Of a stretch of DNA of 64,000 nt, positions 9,102 through 18,245 are shown piece by piece. Under the pieces are notes generated by a model, which saw only the letters and a list, made by a program, of their open reading frames with translations, ran no database searches and was not told where the DNA came from. The position numbers and the translations under genes are program-made. Within the stretch, counting starts at the first letter, position 1. Each line of letters starts with the position of its first letter. Where the stretch lies: assembly GCF_040225985.1 (NCBI RefSeq), contig NZ_JBBPEU010000001.1, positions 310,001-374,000 on the forward strand. The letters run 5' to 3'. Source of the stretch: Shimia sp040225985. Its GTDB lineage: Bacteria; Pseudomonadota; Alphaproteobacteria; Rhodobacterales; Rhodobacteraceae.

Positions 9102-9131
9102 CGGGGGACGCATAGCGTCCCCCGTTTTGTT
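9102..9131 (+). terminator. Rho-independent terminator after infB
   Basis: CGGGGGACG (9102-9110) pairs perfectly with CGTCCCCCG (9116-9124) around CATAG, followed by TTTTGTT. It ends the rimP-nusA-infB operon and could also act for the small reverse-strand gene at 9150. Confidence 0.9.
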
Positions 9132-9149
9132 CAGAGCCTTGATCTTTTC

Positions 9150-9281
9150 CTAAGCGGAGTTGATCGGCGTGCCTGCGTAGATCGTTTTTCCGACTTTGAC
9201 AGCAATTTTTCCGTTTGGCAGTGAACGGACGAACGTTCCTTGTACAGAAACGCAGCTGCCTACGGTGATCGTCCTAAGCAT
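9150..9281 (-). CDS. Small hypothetical protein (43 residues)
   Basis: No function is recognised. The 43-residue product (MLRTITVGSCVSVQG at its start) looks like a single small beta-rich domain, with a GTFVRSLPNGKIAVKVG core. The ATG at 9281 was preferred over upstream codons because GGGGAG lies eight bases ahead of it; the longer frame to 9356 has no comparable site. It reads towards the infB terminator. That the protein is real is inferred from the ribosome-binding site and the protein-like composition. Confidence 0.6.
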   Translation of the reverse strand: MLRTITVGSCVSVQGTFVRSLPNGKIAVKVGKTIYAGTPINSA

Positions 9282-9454
9282 GTCAAATCTCCCCAGTGAT
9301 TGACTTGATTGGATCATAACGTAGTTACCAAACCGTAAAGCCCAAAAGGACGTCACAGTTCCTTCACGTTAACTAACATGTGCACGGCTGAGAAGGCTTT
9401 TTCATACACTTTTGGCACATTTTTTCGTCAATGTGTCCAAATTAGAAACAAACC
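9282..9454. other. Intergenic region between the small ORF and mutT
   Basis: This is a low-GC stretch holding the presumed promoter of the small reverse-strand gene and the 3' end of the parvulin-argJ-mutT transcript. A GTTAAC palindrome occurs near 9369. No clear hairpin terminator or gene was seen. Confidence 0.4.
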
Positions 9455-9853
9455 CTAGAGCCAATCCCTCAAAATCGGAATGAGAGGAATGTCAGCCGGA
9501 GGCATCTCATAATCTCTGAGGTTTTCCGGACGCACCCATTTCAAAACCTGCCCCTCTTGTGAAGTTGGGATGCCCTCCCATTTCCGGCAGGCGAACAAGG
9601 GCATCAACAGGTGAAAATCCTCATAGCTGTGCGATGCAAAGGTCAGCGGCGCAAGGCAACTGGCCCATGTATCAATGCCGAGTTCTTCTTGAAGTTCGCG
9701 GATCAGGGCCACTTCCGGTGTTTCCCCGGGTTCGACCTTGCCGCCCGGAAACTCCCACATGCCGGCCATGGATTTGCCTTCAGGGCGTTGAGCCAAAAGA
9801 ACACGCCCGTCGGCGTCGATTAGGGCAACGGCTGAGACCAGAACAGTTTTCAT
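9455..9853 (-). CDS. mutT: Nudix hydrolase, MutT type (8-oxo-dGTP diphosphatase)
   Basis: This 132-residue enzyme would hydrolyse oxidised nucleoside triphosphates such as 8-oxo-dGTP and so prevent mutations. A full Nudix box is present at residues 38-60 (G-x5-E-x7-REL-QEELGI). The N-terminal VSAVALIDADGRVLLAQRPEG and the GMWEFPGGK lead-in are typical of MutT. The size matches the family. The start ATG overlaps the argJ stop by one base (TAATG), so the two are co-translated. The same argJ-mutT order is common in Rhodobacterales. Exact substrate preference cannot be read from sequence. Confidence 0.9.
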   Translation of the reverse strand: MKTVLVSAVALIDADGRVLLAQRPEGKSMAGMWEFPGGKVEPGETPEVALIRELQEELGIDTWASCLAPLTFASHSYEDFHLLMPLFACRKWEGIPTSQEGQVLKWVRPENLRDYEMPPADIPLIPILRDWL

Positions 9854-11082
9854 TATGATCGATAATCCGCATTAATAGAGATGTACCCATGTGTCAGATC
9901 GCAGGTCCATACGGTCGCTTTGCCGTCACCAAGCCCCAGATCCACAAGGATCTTCAGGTCTTGGTTTTTCATATAGGCGGCTCCGTCTTCTTCCCGATAA
10001 CCTGACGCGACCCAGCCTTTTTCCGCCACAAGAACATCGCCAAAACGTATCGACAGAAGATCACGGTCCGCAGGGGCGCCGGATTTGCCCACCGCCATAA
10101 CGACACGCCCCCAGTTCGGGTCTTCCCCCGCGATGGCAGTTTTAACCAAAGGCGAGTTTGCAATTGCGAGGGCGTGGGTGCGGGCAGCGGCATTCGAGGT
10201 GGCTCCCGTTACGGCGACCTCAACAAACTTTGTCGCGCCTTCCCCATCCTTGACAACCTGGTGAGCCAAGTCGAGCATGACTGAGTGCAACGCGTCGGTG
10301 AAAGGCCCAACGTGTTCGGTGATTTCAACACCGCTAGCCCCGGTTGCACCGAGCAAAAGCGTATCAGATGTCGATGTATCACTATCAACTGTGATGTTGT
10401 TGAAGGTCAGGTCGGTCAGACCGGACAGGATGGTTTGCAGCACTGGACGGGCAATTTTTGCGTCGGTGAAGATATAGACTAGCATCGTAGCCATATCCGG
10501 AGCGATCATGCCAGATCCTTTGGCAAAACCGGCGATCTTCACGGGCTTGCCGCCGATTTCGACAGTTTGGGTGGCGCCCTTGGGGAAGGTGTCTGTTGTC
10601 ATGATGGCCTTGGCGGCATCTTCCATCGCGTCTGCACTGAGCGACTTTTTCAGTTCCCCGATTTTCGCAATGATGCGGTCGTGAGGAAGGCGTTCGCCTA
10701 TCACGCCGGTCGAGCTGGTAAATACCCGTTCTGCCGCAACGCCGGTGATAGCCGAGACAGCACGACAAATGGCATCTACCGATTCTTCTCCGGCACGGCC
10801 CGTAAAGGCGTTCGAGTTGCCCGAATTCACAAGAATGGCTGCGCCCTGATCGCTTTCTCCGGAAACCTTAGCCTGACAATCCAGAACATTAGCAGAGCGC
10901 GTCGCCGATTTTGTGAATACCCCGGCAATCGTGGATCCAGGGGCCAGAAGAGCAAGCATCACATCCTTGCGGTTCTGGTATTTTACCCCGGCGTCGGTTG
11001 CCGCAAACGAGACACCTTCGATCACCGGAAGATCGGGAAAGCTGGCTGGGGCCAAGGGCGAAACATGGGTAATCTTGGCCAT
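9853..11082 (-). CDS. argJ: Bifunctional ornithine acetyltransferase / N-acetylglutamate synthase ArgJ
   Basis: This 409-residue enzyme carries out the cyclic acetyl-transfer step of arginine biosynthesis, regenerating N-acetylglutamate from N-acetylornithine. The self-cleavage site is visible as ATML (198-201), with Thr199 the predicted nucleophile exposed after cleavage. TSSTGVIGERLP (122-133) and NITVDSDTSTSDT are also family motifs. The ATG at 11082 gives the usual MAKITHVSPLAP start; the frame is open further upstream but overlaps the parvulin gene. The gap to the parvulin stop is four bases, so this is the middle gene of a parvulin-argJ-mutT operon. Confidence 0.96.
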   Translation of the reverse strand: MAKITHVSPLAPASFPDLPVIEGVSFAATDAGVKYQNRKDVMLALLAPGSTIAGVFTKSATRSANVLDCQAKVSGESDQGAAILVNSGNSNAFTGRAGEESVDAICRAVSAITGVAAERVFTSSTGVIGERLPHDRIIAKIGELKKSLSADAMEDAAKAIMTTDTFPKGATQTVEIGGKPVKIAGFAKGSGMIAPDMATMLVYIFTDAKIARPVLQTILSGLTDLTFNNITVDSDTSTSDTLLLGATGASGVEITEHVGPFTDALHSVMLDLAHQVVKDGEGATKFVEVAVTGATSNAAARTHALAIANSPLVKTAIAGEDPNWGRVVMAVGKSGAPADRDLLSIRFGDVLVAEKGWVASGYREEDGAAYMKNQDLKILVDLGLGDGKATVWTCDLTHGYISINADYRS

Positions 11083-11086
11083 AGGG

Positions 11087-11938
11087 TCAGTCGTCCAACA
11101 GGGTTGCGTCTTTGATGACGGCCGGGTCAATGCCCTCGGCGCTCGTGCGGTCAATTTCGGATTTGGCGGTGAGCGAGTCGATAAAGGCATCCAGCTTGGC
11201 GCCTTGAATCTCGCCGATCAATTCGCCGCGAATGTCGTCGATCATAGGGACTTCTTGTTTGCGGGTTTCGTTAAGCTTGATCAGATGCCAGCCGAACTGT
11301 GTTTGAACGGGTTCTGAGACACCGCCAACTTCCATTTCGAAAACGGCAGTTTCAAATTCCGGCACCATCATTCCAGCGCCGAACCAACCAAGAGCGCCCC
11401 CCGACGGGCCCGAGGGTCCGGTGGAGTGTTCCTTTGCCATGTCTGCAAAGTCCGCGCCGTCGACGATTTTCTGTCGTAGATTCACAGCCTCTTCTTCCGA
11501 AGCAACGAGGATGTGGGCGGCGTTGTATTCGGTCGGGCCTTCAAAGCCTGAATATTTCGCATCATAGGCCGCTTGCACCTCAGCGTCGGTCGGCATGTTC
11601 GACAGGAACTTTTCAACGACCGAGTCCGCCAGGATAAGCCGACGCTCGCTTTGCAATGCTATCTCGAGCCGTTTGGGATCATCCCCTTCATGGGCTTGGG
11701 CCAGAACATTCTGTTGAATAATTTGGTCAAGAATTGCCGTGAACAGAACATCGTCCGGCATGGTCAGATATTGCTGTGGCAGTGCAGAACGAACCATGAT
11801 CATCTGGCCAACGGTCACCGGTGTGCCGTTCACGGTGGCAACCACGGTTTCTGCGTCCACCGCATCCTTCGCGAGGGAGGGGCTGGTAAGTGCCAGCGTA
11901 ACCGCCGTTGCACAGAGGAATTTGAGGTGTTTCAACAT
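11087..11938 (-). CDS. Periplasmic peptidyl-prolyl isomerase, parvulin (PpiC/SurA) type
   Basis: The 283-residue product has a Sec signal peptide (LKFLCATAVTLALTSPSLA, cut near residue 22-23). An N-terminal SurA-like helical chaperone part follows, then one parvulin domain. The domain is marked by YNAAHILVASEEEA, the GALGWFGAG-MMVPEF stretch and FGWHLIKL. It would assist folding of exported and outer-membrane proteins. The ATG at 11938 was chosen because it begins the signal peptide; the frame extends 15 codons upstream without a signal-like sequence. It is divergent from secA, which fits a shared role in protein export. Confidence 0.92.
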   Translation of the reverse strand: MLKHLKFLCATAVTLALTSPSLAKDAVDAETVVATVNGTPVTVGQMIMVRSALPQQYLTMPDDVLFTAILDQIIQQNVLAQAHEGDDPKRLEIALQSERRLILADSVVEKFLSNMPTDAEVQAAYDAKYSGFEGPTEYNAAHILVASEEEAVNLRQKIVDGADFADMAKEHSTGPSGPSGGALGWFGAGMMVPEFETAVFEMEVGGVSEPVQTQFGWHLIKLNETRKQEVPMIDDIRGELIGEIQGAKLDAFIDSLTAKSEIDRTSAEGIDPAVIKDATLLDD

Positions 11939-11976
11939 CGTTTTGTCCTTGCAGGGTGCCGCGTGGGTTGGCGGCG

Positions 11977-12005
11977 TTGACACTATTACTGGCGCCCCTT
12001 ACATC
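11977..12005 (+). promoter_or_regulatory. Candidate secA promoter
   Basis: TTGACA (11977-11982), a perfect -35 box, is followed by a 17-base spacer and TACATC (12000-12005). It lies in the divergent gap between the parvulin gene and secA, about 105 bases before the secA ATG, leaving a leader of roughly 100 bases. Confidence 0.5.
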
Positions 12006-12110
12006 GCTTTGGAGCGCAGGCAAATTGCCCGTTTCCCCGTTTGTATGAGCAGGGCGCGGTCTGGGCAAGCGGATGCCTCGCACGAATGTGTCAACGAAGG
12101 ACAAAAACAT

Positions 12111-14807
12111 ATGCTGGGTCTCGGAAAACTTGCCACCAAAGTGTTCGGAACGCCGAACGATCGCAAGATAAAGGCAACCCGTCCGATCGTTGAAAAGATC
12201 AATGCGCTTGAGCCAGAGTTTCAGAAGCTTTCCGATGACGAGATCAAAGCCAAGACCGTTGAGTTGAGCGAACGCGCCAAAGGCGGTGAGAGCCTTGATG
12301 CGCTTTTACCCGAAGCCTTTGCCAACTGTCGCGAAGCGGCTGTGCGTTCTCTTGGACTTCGGGCGTTCGATACCCAGTTGATGGGCGGCATTTTCCTCCA
12401 TCAGGGAAATATCTCGGAGATGAAAACAGGCGAGGGTAAAACCCTGGTCGCAACCTTCCCGGCCTATTTGAATGCCCTTACCGGCAAAGGTGTGCATATC
12501 GTCACTGTGAACGACTATCTCGCCAAACGTGACGCAGAATGGATGAGTCAGGTCTATGGCGCGCTGGGGATGACAACGGGCTGTGTCTACCCGCAGCAGC
12601 CTGATGAAGAAAAGCGCGCGGCGTACGCATCTGACATCACCTATTCGACCAACAACGAACTTGGGTTCGACTATTTGCGCGACAACATGAAAGGCGACCT
12701 TCGTGAGATGTATCAGCGCGATCATCACTTCGCCATCGTGGACGAGGTCGACTCGATCCTGATCGATGAAGCGCGGACTCCCCTGATTATCTCGGGTCCG
12801 GCGCAAGACCGCAGCGATCTATACGTCGCCATTGATGCGCTGATTCCCGAACTTCAGGAGGGTCACTACACGATCGAGGAAAAGTCGCGTCAGGTGACCT
12901 TTACTGATGAAGGTAACGACTTCCTCGAGGAAAACCTGCTAGCGCGTGGAATCTTGCCCGAAGGTCAGTCGCTCTATGATCCTGAGAGCACCACGATTGT
13001 GCACCACGTGAACCAAGGTTTGCGCGCGCACAAATTGTTCACCAAGGATAAAGACTATATCGTCCGTGATGGTAGCGTTGTGCTGATCGACGAATTCACG
13101 GGCCGGATGATGCCAGGGCGCCGTTTGTCCGAAGGTTTGCATCAGGCGATTGAAGCCAAAGAAGGGTGCAGCATCCAGCCCGAGAACGTGACGCTCGCGC
13201 AGGTCACCTTCCAGAACTACTTCCGTCTTTATGACAAACTGGCGGGCATGACCGGCACCGCGGCCACCGAAGCCGAGGAATTTCAGGAAATCTATGGTCT
13301 GGGTGTGGTTGAGGTGCCAACCAACAGACCGGTCGCCCGCCTCGACGAAGATGATGCCGTTTATCGGACCGCACGAGAAAAATACGAGGCGATTGTCGAA
13401 GAGATCAAGAAAGCCCACGAAAAGGGCCAGCCGATCCTCGTAGGTACCACGTCGATCGAAAAGTCCGAGTTGTTGAGCAACATGCTCCAACAAGCTGGCG
13501 TAAAGCACAACGTCCTGAACGCGCGCCAGCACGAGCAGGAAGCCCAGATCGTGGCGGATGCTGGTAAGCTCGGCGCCGTCACGATTGCAACAAACATGGC
13601 GGGCCGCGGCACCGACATCAAGCTGGGTGGGAACGTAGAATTCAAGATCATGGAAGCGATTGCCGCCGATCCCGACGGTGATCATGCCGCAATCCGCACC
13701 CGTATTGAAGAAGAGCACAAGGGCGACGAGCAGGCCGTGAAGGATGCTGGTGGTCTTTTTGTACTGGCCACGGAACGCCATGAAAGCCGTCGCATCGACA
13801 ACCAGCTGCGTGGCCGCTCGGGCCGTCAGGGTGACCCGGGTCGGTCTTCGTTCTTCTTGTCCCTTGAAGATGACCTGATGCGCATCTTTGGGTCAGAGCG
13901 CCTCGATAAGGTGTTGTCGACACTAGGTATGAAAGAAGGCGAAGCCATCGTGCACCCTTGGGTCAACAAATCGCTTGAGCGGGCCCAGGCCAAGGTCGAA
14001 GGACGCAACTTTGACATCCGCAAACAGCTGCTGAAGTTCGACGATGTGATGAACGAGCAGCGCAAGGTGATCTTCAACCAGCGGCGCGATATCATGAAAG
14101 CCGAAGACCTTTCGGAGATCGCGCAGGACATGCGCCAAGAGGTGATCGCGGACCTTGTTGAACAGTACATGCCGCCCAAGACCTATGCAGACCAATGGGA
14201 TACCGAGGGTCTTTATGCGGCTTGTATCGAGCGCCTGAATATTGATGTGCCGGTGATCGAATGGGCGCAGGAGGAAGGCGTCGATGACGACGTGATCGAG
14301 GAACGCCTTGAAGAAGCCACCGACAAGATGATGGCCGAAAAGGCCGAGGCGTTTGGCGCCGAATCCATGCGCATGATCGAAAAGCAGGTTCTTCTTCAAA
14401 CGATCGATAGCAAGTGGCGTGAACACCTTCTGCGTCTCGAACACCTGCGCTCGGTCGTGAGTTTCCGTGGCTATGCGCAACGCGACCCGCTGAACGAATA
14501 CAAGAACGAGTCCTTCCAGCTTTTTGAAAGCATGCTGGACAGCCTTCGTGAAGACGTCACCAAAACCTTGTGCTCGATCAAGCCCATGACCGAGGAAGAA
14601 CAACAGCAGCTTGCCATGGAAATGCAGATGCGACAGGCCGAGCTTGAAAGGGCTGCTGCCGTACCCGCGCCAGAAGATCGGGCGGGACCTGCCATAGAGG
14701 GTTTTGTCGAAGATGATCCGTCAACTTGGGGCAATCCGGGCCGGAACGAGCCTTGCCCATGCGGGTCGGGCAAGAAATTCAAGCACTGCCATGGCCGACT
14801 GGTCTGA
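12111..14807 (+). CDS. secA: Preprotein translocase ATPase SecA
   Basis: This 898-residue motor pushes unfolded preproteins through SecYEG. Visible parts are Walker A KTGEGKT (105-111), Walker B with DEVD (211-214) leading into SILIDEARTPLIISG, and the second nucleotide-binding fold with GRGTDIKLGGN and RGRSGRQGDPG. The C-terminal zinc-binding SEC-C tail CPCGSGKKFKHCHG starts at about residue 882 and would bind SecB. The ATG at 12111 (MLGLGKLATKVFG) is the normal start; the open frame further upstream crosses the divergent promoter region and is not coding. Confidence 0.98.
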   Translation: MLGLGKLATKVFGTPNDRKIKATRPIVEKINALEPEFQKLSDDEIKAKTVELSERAKGGESLDALLPEAFANCREAAVRSLGLRAFDTQLMGGIFLHQGNISEMKTGEGKTLVATFPAYLNALTGKGVHIVTVNDYLAKRDAEWMSQVYGALGMTTGCVYPQQPDEEKRAAYASDITYSTNNELGFDYLRDNMKGDLREMYQRDHHFAIVDEVDSILIDEARTPLIISGPAQDRSDLYVAIDALIPELQEGHYTIEEKSRQVTFTDEGNDFLEENLLARGILPEGQSLYDPESTTIVHHVNQGLRAHKLFTKDKDYIVRDGSVVLIDEFTGRMMPGRRLSEGLHQAIEAKEGCSIQPENVTLAQVTFQNYFRLYDKLAGMTGTAATEAEEFQEIYGLGVVEVPTNRPVARLDEDDAVYRTAREKYEAIVEEIKKAHEKGQPILVGTTSIEKSELLSNMLQQAGVKHNVLNARQHEQEAQIVADAGKLGAVTIATNMAGRGTDIKLGGNVEFKIMEAIAADPDGDHAAIRTRIEEEHKGDEQAVKDAGGLFVLATERHESRRIDNQLRGRSGRQGDPGRSSFFLSLEDDLMRIFGSERLDKVLSTLGMKEGEAIVHPWVNKSLERAQAKVEGRNFDIRKQLLKFDDVMNEQRKVIFNQRRDIMKAEDLSEIAQDMRQEVIADLVEQYMPPKTYADQWDTEGLYAACIERLNIDVPVIEWAQEEGVDDDVIEERLEEATDKMMAEKAEAFGAESMRMIEKQVLLQTIDSKWREHLLRLEHLRSVVSFRGYAQRDPLNEYKNESFQLFESMLDSLREDVTKTLCSIKPMTEEEQQQLAMEMQMRQAELERAAAVPAPEDRAGPAIEGFVEDDPSTWGNPGRNEPCPCGSGKKFKHCHGRLV

Positions 14808-14830
14808 CAGGTTCTGAACAGACAATCTCC

Positions 14831-14859
14831 AAAAGGGCGCCACAGCGGCGCCCTTTTTT
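14831..14859 (+). terminator. Rho-independent terminator after secA
   Basis: GGGCGCC (14835-14841) pairs with GGCGCCC (14847-14853) around ACAGC. AAAA precedes and six T residues (14854-14859) follow, so it could work on both strands. It lies 24 bases after the secA stop. Confidence 0.9.
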
Positions 14860-14903
14860 CGTGTCAGACATAGTGCGGGGCAGTTCGAGTTTTGGAGTCT
14901 GGT

Positions 14904-15911
14904 ATGTCTGAGAAGAAAAACATTTACAGAAGATACGCACTTGCCCTGGCAACGTTTTCCATCGCCATTTCGATTGGCTTCCTGATGCAAACGAAGGAGG
15001 CAAATTCTGCTGCGCGCGCAGGGACGGAACCTTCCCGAAAACTTTCTACGACAAACGCACCGAACGCCCTTACTGCGGCGCCTAGCACCACCAAGCCAGG
15101 TGCGCTGCCTAGTGTTCCCGAGGATTTCGCACATGAGGCCGAGTTGCTGCAAGAACCTGTGATTCTTCTGGTGTCACGTGATTTGCCTGTCGGCATGTTG
15201 CCTGCCGAAGAAGCGACGCCGCAATTGGGGTGTGATGCCGAACTCACTGCCGAAGCCGGTGCAGGCGCCATGGTTCTTCTGTCATTGTCTGCCCCGTGCC
15301 TGACTGGTGAAAAGGTGACTATACATCACGAGGCGTTGCGCTTTAGCGATGTTGTTAGCGCTGATGGGACTTTGCAGGTCAATATTCCCGCATTGTCCGA
15401 ACACGCCGTGTTCGCCGTAGTTTTTGCCAATGGTGACGGTGAAACCGCTCAGGTATCGGTAAGCTCGGTGCCGTTTTATGATCGCGCAGCGGTCGTTTGG
15501 CGCGGGGAAAGCGGTCTGCAACTTCATGCCCGCGAATTTGGGGCGCCCTATGGCGGGGAAGGGCATGTTTGGGGCGGTGCGGCGCGCGATGTTGCCGCGG
15601 TGGCCGGAGGCGCGGGCGGGTTTTTGACGCGTCTTGGAAATGACCAGATCGCAGAGGGCTGGAATGCCGAGGTCTATACCTTCCCGACATTGACGACGAA
15701 ACGCTATGGCGATGTTGCCTTGAGCATCGAAGCGGAAGTCAGCGCAACCAATTGCAATCGCGATATCTCGGCCACAACGATGCAGATTAGGGAAGGCGGG
15801 CGGTTGATGACGCAAGAAATCAATCTGTCCATTCCCGAATGCGATGCAAAAGGTGAATTTCTGGTGTTGAAAAACTTGTTGGAAGACCTGAAAATCGCAC
15901 AGATACAATGA
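14904..15911 (+). CDS. Hypothetical membrane-anchored or exported protein downstream of secA
   Basis: I do not recognise a family in this 335-residue protein. Residues about 12-32 form one hydrophobic segment (YALALATFSIAISIGFL), which could be a signal-anchor. A Ser/Thr/Ala/Pro-rich linker runs to about residue 75, followed by a soluble, probably beta-rich domain. Four cysteines are visible in the exported part (for example LGCDAELT, SAPCLTG, TNCNRDI, IPECDAK), which could form disulfides in the periplasm. The ATG at 14904 was chosen over a TTG at 14892. It lies 19 bases ahead of the PstS/OmpA fusion gene and is probably co-transcribed with it. Confidence 0.75.
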   Translation: MSEKKNIYRRYALALATFSIAISIGFLMQTKEANSAARAGTEPSRKLSTTNAPNALTAAPSTTKPGALPSVPEDFAHEAELLQEPVILLVSRDLPVGMLPAEEATPQLGCDAELTAEAGAGAMVLLSLSAPCLTGEKVTIHHEALRFSDVVSADGTLQVNIPALSEHAVFAVVFANGDGETAQVSVSSVPFYDRAAVVWRGESGLQLHAREFGAPYGGEGHVWGGAARDVAAVAGGAGGFLTRLGNDQIAEGWNAEVYTFPTLTTKRYGDVALSIEAEVSATNCNRDISATTMQIREGGRLMTQEINLSIPECDAKGEFLVLKNLLEDLKIAQIQ

Positions 15912-15930
15912 CGGTGGCAAAGGCGATTTC

Positions 15931-17487
15931 ATGACTCACCTGCGTGCGGCGGTTTTCGCCGCACTTTCCTTTTTCATAGGGGCTTTGCCCGGCCTTGCGC
16001 AGGATGTCACGCTGAGATCGCAGGACGGCAAAGTCGAAATTACAGGAACACTTCTTGGGTTCGACGGCGAGTTCTATCGCGTCGATACGATTTATGGCGA
16101 ACTGACGGTGGATGGGTCGGGCGTGCAGTGTGACGGGCCGGGATGCCCAAGCCTGACGAATTATGTTGCTGATATCTCGATTTCTGGTGCTGCGAGAATG
16201 GGTGAAGTCCTCATGCCCGCCCTGATCGAAGCCTTCGCCTTGCGGAACAATTACATTGTCGAGCGGCACGCGACCGACCTGCAGCGTTTTGAATACCACC
16301 TCAGCGATGCAGAGGGCACCAAACTCGCACGTTTCTTTTTTCATGCCAGCAACTCGGACGAAGGGTTTGCCGATCTACTGGCTAACGAAGCCGATATTTC
16401 GATGTCCCTTCGAGAGATCCGCCCCGAGGAGGCCCGATTGGGTTACGAGGCCGGATTGGGCGACATGCGCGCCGCCAACCGCAGCCGCGTTCTTGCGCTG
16501 GACGGTATGGTGCCGGTCGTCGCGCCGGGAAATCCGGTCCGAGAGATCTCTCCTTCTGATCTGGCGCGCGTTTTTTCTGGTGACATCGACAACTGGCAAA
16601 GCCTTGGTGGACCTGATGCCAGCATTTCGCTGCACCTTTTTGAAATGCGCTCTGGTCTCGCGCAGGCTGTTGAAGACCAGCTCATGAAACCGGCCAAACT
16701 CAAGTTTGCTGAGGGTGTTCAGACATACGCCAACGCATTAGCTCTAACATCTGCCGTATCGCGCGACCCCTTCGGGATCGGAATCGCCAGCTATGCCGAG
16801 CTTGGAAATACGGTTCCCCTCACATTCACTGGTCCCTGTGGATTTTCCTTGTCGGTGTCCCGGCGCAATATCAAAACCGAGGATTATCCGCTAACGGCTC
16901 CGATGTTCCTTTATTTTCCGGCCCGCCGCTTGCCAAAAGTGGCAAGGGCCTTTCTTGCCTATACAAGAACGCCATCTGCCCAGATCGTCATTAGACGCGC
17001 TGGATTTGTTGATCAGGCACCGGAGGAGGTTCCGGTGAACTTGCAAGGGGATCGGTTTGTAAACGCGATCTCAGTGGCGGGCGCCGATGTCGAACTCGCC
17101 GAACTTCAACGTATGACGGAACGCCTGAACCCTTTGAAACGCTTGACAACGTCTTTCCGGTTTGAGGCCGGCAGGACCCAGCTTGATGCCCAGTCACGCT
17201 CAAACGTACAACAGTTTGCACGCGCATTGGAGGCGGGCGTTTATGACGGTCGGCAAGTCTTGTTTGTCGGCTTCAGCGATGGAAACGGCCCCGCACTTGG
17301 CAATAGAGAGATCGCACTCAAGCGTGCTGAGTCTGTGCGTCGGGCGGTTCTGGAGGCTGCTGAAACTATCAACCCGGATTTGCTATCCTTGGAAGTCGAC
17401 GCGTTTGGTGAAGCTATGCCCATGGCGTGCGACGACAGCGCCTGGGGCCGCCAGGTGAACCGACGCGTGGAAATATGGGTGCGCTAA
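15931..17487 (+). CDS. PstS-like binding domain fused to an OmpA peptidoglycan-binding domain
   Basis: This 518-residue exported protein starts with a signal peptide cut after GLAQ (about residue 23). A short beta-rich domain follows (GTLLGFDGEFYRVDT, an SH3-like or Sm-like look). A phosphate-binding-protein-like domain covers about 80-340 (ISGAARMGEVLMPALIEAF, ADISMSLREI, LARVFSGDIDNW). The C-terminal OmpA/MotB domain covers about 400-518 (FEAGRTQLDAQSRSNVQQF, NREIALKRAESVRRAV, NRRVEIWV). The OmpA part would hold the protein on peptidoglycan in the periplasm. No phosphate transporter genes are nearby, so a ligand-sensing or wall-linked role is as likely as uptake. Its stop overlaps the convergent radC stop by four bases. 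Confidence 0.85.
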   Translation: MTHLRAAVFAALSFFIGALPGLAQDVTLRSQDGKVEITGTLLGFDGEFYRVDTIYGELTVDGSGVQCDGPGCPSLTNYVADISISGAARMGEVLMPALIEAFALRNNYIVERHATDLQRFEYHLSDAEGTKLARFFFHASNSDEGFADLLANEADISMSLREIRPEEARLGYEAGLGDMRAANRSRVLALDGMVPVVAPGNPVREISPSDLARVFSGDIDNWQSLGGPDASISLHLFEMRSGLAQAVEDQLMKPAKLKFAEGVQTYANALALTSAVSRDPFGIGIASYAELGNTVPLTFTGPCGFSLSVSRRNIKTEDYPLTAPMFLYFPARRLPKVARAFLAYTRTPSAQIVIRRAGFVDQAPEEVPVNLQGDRFVNAISVAGADVELAELQRMTERLNPLKRLTTSFRFEAGRTQLDAQSRSNVQQFARALEAGVYDGRQVLFVGFSDGNGPALGNREIALKRAESVRRAVLEAAETINPDLLSLEVDAFGEAMPMACDDSAWGRQVNRRVEIWVR

Positions 17488-18245
17488 ATGAAACCTTCGG
17501 CGCGCAAGCTGAGCTCTTGTGATTTGCCAATGATGAGATGGTCATGAAGCGTTATGCCCAGCGACCGCGCAGCAGTTTCTATCTGGTGAGTCATGTCGAT
17601 ATCGGATTTCGAGGGCGTCGGATCGCCCGATGGGTGGTTGTGAACAAGGATCAGGGCACTGGCGTTGAGTTCAAGGGCGCGCTTCAGCACCTCGCGCGGG
17701 TACACCGGCACGTGGTTCACCGTGCCTTGGGCTTGTTCTTCGTCGGCAATCAGAGTGTTCTTCGTATCGAGAAACAAAACGCGAAACTGCTCGGTATCGC
17801 GATGGGCCATTGTGGTGTGGCAATAGTCCAGCAAGGCATCCCAGCTTGAGAGAATACGCCGCTGCATAACGCGCGATTTTGCAAGACGGTGCGCGGCGGC
17901 CTCGACTATCTTGATTTCCATCACGACTGCATCGCCCGCCCCCTTAACCTCTTTCAGGCGTTGAGAGGAGGCCGACATCACGTCGTTGAAACTGCCAAAT
18001 TTGTGGAGCAAGGCGTGCGCCAACGGTTTCATATCCTGTCGCGGGTGCGCGCGAAACAGGATCAATTCTAGCAACTCGTAATCGGGTATGGCTTTGGGCC
18101 CGCCATCAAGGAAACGCTGACGCAGCCGCTTTCGGTGATCTTTGATATAGGACGGTATCTTTCCGACCGGAAGAGGCGTCTCTTTCGCCTCTTCAGTGGC
18201 AAACAGCGGAAGTGGTAATTCCTGAAATGCGCTCCGGTCCTTCAT
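17484..18245 (-). CDS. radC: RadC family JAB-domain protein (DUF2466)
   Basis: This 253-residue protein has a helix-hairpin-helix region (about 35-110, KEVKGAGDAVVMEIKIVEAA) and a JAB/MPN metal-binding domain. The metal motif HNHPSGDPTPSKSD carries the two histidines and the aspartate. The family was named for a radiation phenotype later traced to another gene, so its role in DNA repair is doubtful and the true function is unknown. Length is normal. The gene is convergent with, and overlaps, the PstS/OmpA fusion gene, and is divergent from an amino-acid binding-protein gene. Confidence 0.92.
   Translation of the reverse strand: MKDRSAFQELPLPLFATEEAKETPLPVGKIPSYIKDHRKRLRQRFLDGGPKAIPDYELLELILFRAHPRQDMKPLAHALLHKFGSFNDVMSASSQRLKEVKGAGDAVVMEIKIVEAAAHRLAKSRVMQRRILSSWDALLDYCHTTMAHRDTEQFRVLFLDTKNTLIADEEQAQGTVNHVPVYPREVLKRALELNASALILVHNHPSGDPTPSKSDIDMTHQIETAARSLGITLHDHLIIGKSQELSLRAEGFI

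Noticed and set aside
11739..12110. Long in-frame extension of secA upstream of 12111
   Set aside because: It would overlap the divergent parvulin gene and the promoter region; SecA proteins start at MLGLGKLA-like sequence, and the composition upstream is not SecA-like.
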